From Bacteroides sp. (lineage in GTDB: Bacteria > Bacteroidota > Bacteroidia > Bacteroidales > Muribaculaceae), in the NCBI GenBank assembly GCA_014803765.1, contig JAAVBC010000024.1, positions 1-64,000 on the forward strand: a stretch of 64,000 nucleotides of DNA, given 5' to 3'. The notes under the pieces are model-generated. The model was not told the origin of the DNA. It saw only the letters and a list, made by a program, of their open reading frames with translations, and searched no databases. Positions 62,403 through 64,000 of this stretch are shown here, piece by piece. Both the position numbers and the translations under genes were made by a program. How positions within the stretch are numbered: the first letter of the stretch is position 1; every line of letters starts with the position of its first letter.

Positions 62403-62467
62403 TTCAAAACTCAGCTGAAGGTCGCCGCAGATATCATCAGAGTGACCTAACTGAGACAACTGATATT

Positions 62468-62505
62468 TCGGGGGTGTGCCTGTCAGGGTCACACCCCCGA
62501 TTTTT
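62468..62505 (+). terminator. Terminator of inositol-phosphate synthase
   Basis: TCGGGGGTGTG (62468-62478) pairs perfectly with CACACCCCCGA (62490-62500), with an 11-base loop and five T after it. Confidence 0.93.
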
Positions 62506-62531
62506 AATATAGATTTAATCATTGCTTACTT

Positions 62532-63206
62532 ATGAGAATAGACATACTGACAGTCCTCCCGGAGATGTTTGAATCTCCGCTTAACTGTTCGATTCTTAAA
62601 CGCGCGCAGGATAAAGGTCTTGCCGAAATCCATGTGCATAATCTGCGGGATTATACGATTAACAAGCACCGCAAGGTGGATGATTATCCCTTTGGAGGGG
62701 AGGCGGGAATGGTGATGAGTGTTCAGCCGATTGATGCGTGCATCTCAAAACTCAAATCAGAACGGACCTACGACGAGATAATCTTCATGACTCCTGACGG
62801 AGAGACTTTTGATCAGCCGATGGCGAATTCTCTTTCACTTCTGGAAAATGTCATTATTCTATGCGGTCATTATAAAGGAGTGGATTATAGAGTCAGGGAG
62901 CATTTCATAACGAAGGAGATTTCTATCGGAGATTATGTTCTTACCGGTGGAGAATTGCCCGCTCTTTGTGTGACTGATGCACTCGTCCGTCTTATTCCCG
63001 GAGTAATAGGGGATGAGCAATCGGCATTATCGGATTCCTTTCAGGATAATCTTCTCGCGCCTCCCGTCTATACCCGCCCTGCAGACTACAATGGCTGGAA
63101 AGTTCCCGACATACTTCTAAGCGGGCATGAGGCGAAAATCGCCGAATGGCGTTATGAGCAGGCAATGGAAAGGACAAAACGTCTGCGTCCGGATCTGCTG
63201 AAATAA
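62532..63206 (+). CDS. trmD: tRNA (guanine37-N1)-methyltransferase
   Basis: 224 residues. It methylates G37 of tRNAs that read CNN and some other codons, keeping the reading frame. The trefoil-knot SAM site is present: [16 protein letters not shown] and [16 protein letters not shown]. The N-terminal [14 protein letters not shown] and the C-terminal [19 protein letters not shown] are normal. rpsP, rimM and rplS, which accompany it in many bacteria, are not adjacent. It is the last gene in the window. Confidence 0.96.
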   Translation: MRIDILTVLPEMFESPLNCSILKRAQDKGLAEIHVHNLRDYTINKHRKVDDYPFGGEAGMVMSVQPIDACISKLKSERTYDEIIFMTPDGETFDQPMANSLSLLENVIILCGHYKGVDYRVREHFITKEISIGDYVLTGGELPALCVTDALVRLIPGVIGDEQSALSDSFQDNLLAPPVYTRPADYNGWKVPDILLSGHEAKIAEWRYEQAMERTKRLRPDLLK

Positions 63207-63210
63207 TACG

Positions 63211-63521
63211 TGAGACGTAGGCGAAGCCGGGTGTCAGTGTAACCCCCCTTGTGGAATTGTAATGCTCCCACGTTCAGATCTCACCGATGCACGCCCGCTT
63301 CCTACACAACCCGCGGAGCGGGTTGCCTCACCATTAACCGGGTTGAAGCCCCAAGGGCTGAAACCTGCGGATTGTAAAATATCATCCAACCCGCTCCGCG
63401 GGTTGTTACGCGTACTACATGTGCTAAACCGTGGACAGCGCTATCGTACGCAAGGGGCAGTCAGAAAATCCGTGAAATCCGTACAAATCAGTGAGACGCA
63501 GGCGTAGCCGAGCGTCAGTGT
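63211..63521. repeat. Dispersed direct repeat, two copies
   Basis: The motif GTGAGACGTAGGCGAAGCCG with its flank GTGTCAGTGT occurs at about 63211-63241 and again, slightly changed, at about 63491-63521. A partial inverted copy (CTGACACTTGGCTTCGCCTC) is near 63771. They lie in the gene-free end of the window. Confidence 0.65.
63307..63405. repeat. Extragenic palindrome pair
   Basis: CAACCCGCGGAGCGGGTTG (63307-63325) and its CTCC form (63387-63405) enclose the partner motif GGTTGAAGCCCCAAGGGCTG. This is the same family as the clusters at 38917 and 43011. Confidence 0.85.
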
Positions 63522-63562
63522 GATCCCCTTCCGAAGAAATTATCGCCCTCATCAAAAAATAA

Positions 63563-63736
63563 AAATCCGTGAAATCCGTCAGCATCCGAGCAAAAAAGTC
63601 CGTGTGTAAATAAATCCATTCAAATCCATAAGAACTCATGCGATAAGTAGGTAATAATAGATATCTATGGGATTGTTTTGGATTATGACAACACGGATCT
63701 TTTTGCTCGGATGCTGACGGATTTCACGGATTTTTT
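63563..63736. repeat. Long inverted repeat with about 44-bp arms
   Basis: The left arm (about 63563-63605, AATCCGTGAAATCCGTCAGC and on to CCGTGT) is nearly the reverse complement of the right arm (about 63691-63735). The spacer is about 85 bases and holds no complete gene. AATCCGTGAAATCCGT also occurs once more near 63467. There is no transposase, so it is a repeat element or a mini-element remnant. Confidence 0.75.
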
Positions 63737-63834
63737 ATATAATTCCTTGCCGAAAGTGGTTGGATTAATACTGACACTTGGCTTCGCCTCGTGTTTACGG
63801 GATCTCACGGATAAGACAGAGAGGGGCATAATCG

Positions 63835-63925
63835 CCAACCGGAGCGGGTTGCCTCACTGAGAAACCTCCACCCCAACGAGCTCCGCGCGGTGATACTCCG
63901 GTTAGGCAACCCGCTCCGCGGGTTG
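63835..63925. repeat. Extragenic palindrome pair, partly degenerate
   Basis: A damaged copy (CCAACCGGAGCGGGTTG at 63834-63850) and an intact CAACCCGCTCCGCGGGTTG (63907-63925), joined by the GTTAGG linker. No gene is seen between 63207 and 64000; the whole stretch is repeats. Confidence 0.75.
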
Positions 63926-64000
63926 TTCCGCGTCCATGTGACACAAAAGAGTAGCTTTTTCGGAATATCAAACTGAATCCAGTATTTGCTAATTGCTCAT

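Overview
This window comes from the chromosome of a member of the Bacteroidales, most probably a gut Muribaculaceae-like organism. The evidence is the repeated Bacteroidetes promoter signature (TTTG, about 19-21 bases, then TAnnTTTG), families largely confined to that phylum (DUF4834, DUF6377-like regulator, GIN/DUF2807 protein, secreted proteins with a YIVNGK-type C-terminal tail), poor Shine-Dalgarno use, and a set of core genes with Bacteroidetes-type architecture. No phage, transposase, integrase or CRISPR array was found. The species assignment is inference.

Layout. 1-1700 is a small accessory patch: the start of a Panacea/SocA-like gene, a coding remnant, and a zinc-ribbon gene split into two frames exactly at an A_AAA_AAC heptamer that is followed by a hairpin. 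1750-13870 is mixed housekeeping: a membrane acyltransferase, an AraC-HD fusion regulator, an aminoacyl-tRNA deacylase, carbonic anhydrase, a flippase, a GIN-domain protein, dusB, an M16 protease, a GtrA-like protein, a lipid kinase and a membrane-bound TPR/HTH regulator. 13870-14700 has no protein gene but holds a promoter-to-terminator unit that looks like a 260-nt small RNA, followed by three 82-bp tandem repeats. 14707-21624 is a minus-strand block: crcB, a TPR membrane protein, rpoN, and an operon psd-pssA-DUF4834-HAD phosphatase-histidine kinase. 21893-26682 carries pheT, yebC and a coiled-coil membrane protein.

26850-38825 is an 11-kb block of four paralogous secreted proteins built from Ig-like modules, bounded by tRNA-Leu(CAA) and tRNA-Pro(CGG). 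It is followed by a run of extragenic palindromes and by metK, whose long leader contains a convincing SAM-II/SAM-V-type pseudoknot, an anti-terminator strand and an intrinsic terminator. 40987-55618 contains a YeiH-type transporter, a UbiA/MenA homologue without its aspartate motifs, a CDP-alcohol phosphotransferase coupled to a nucleotidyltransferase/ATP-grasp fusion, pdxA, rlmN, a PlsC-type acyltransferase, a PpiD/SurA-like chaperone, a CCA-adding enzyme, an M24 peptidase and a fifth secreted protein. 55726-63206 carries a Wzc-like tyrosine autokinase, a SulP transporter, a HAD protein, myo-inositol-phosphate synthase and trmD. The last 800 bases are a mosaic of repeats.

How the parts fit: several genes converge on envelope lipids. 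psd and pssA make phosphatidylethanolamine. A PlsC-type acyltransferase and a diacylglycerol-kinase-like enzyme act on lipid precursors. Inositol-phosphate synthase at 61077, with the CDP-alcohol phosphotransferase at 43395, would suffice in outline for inositol lipid synthesis, as known in gut Bacteroidetes. A second theme is the surface: flippase, tyrosine kinase, acyltransferase and a family of modular exported proteins. The most interesting signals are the metK riboswitch, the candidate programmed frameshift at 769, the candidate small RNA at 14166, the degenerate prenyltransferase, the AraC-HD fusion and the secreted-protein island.
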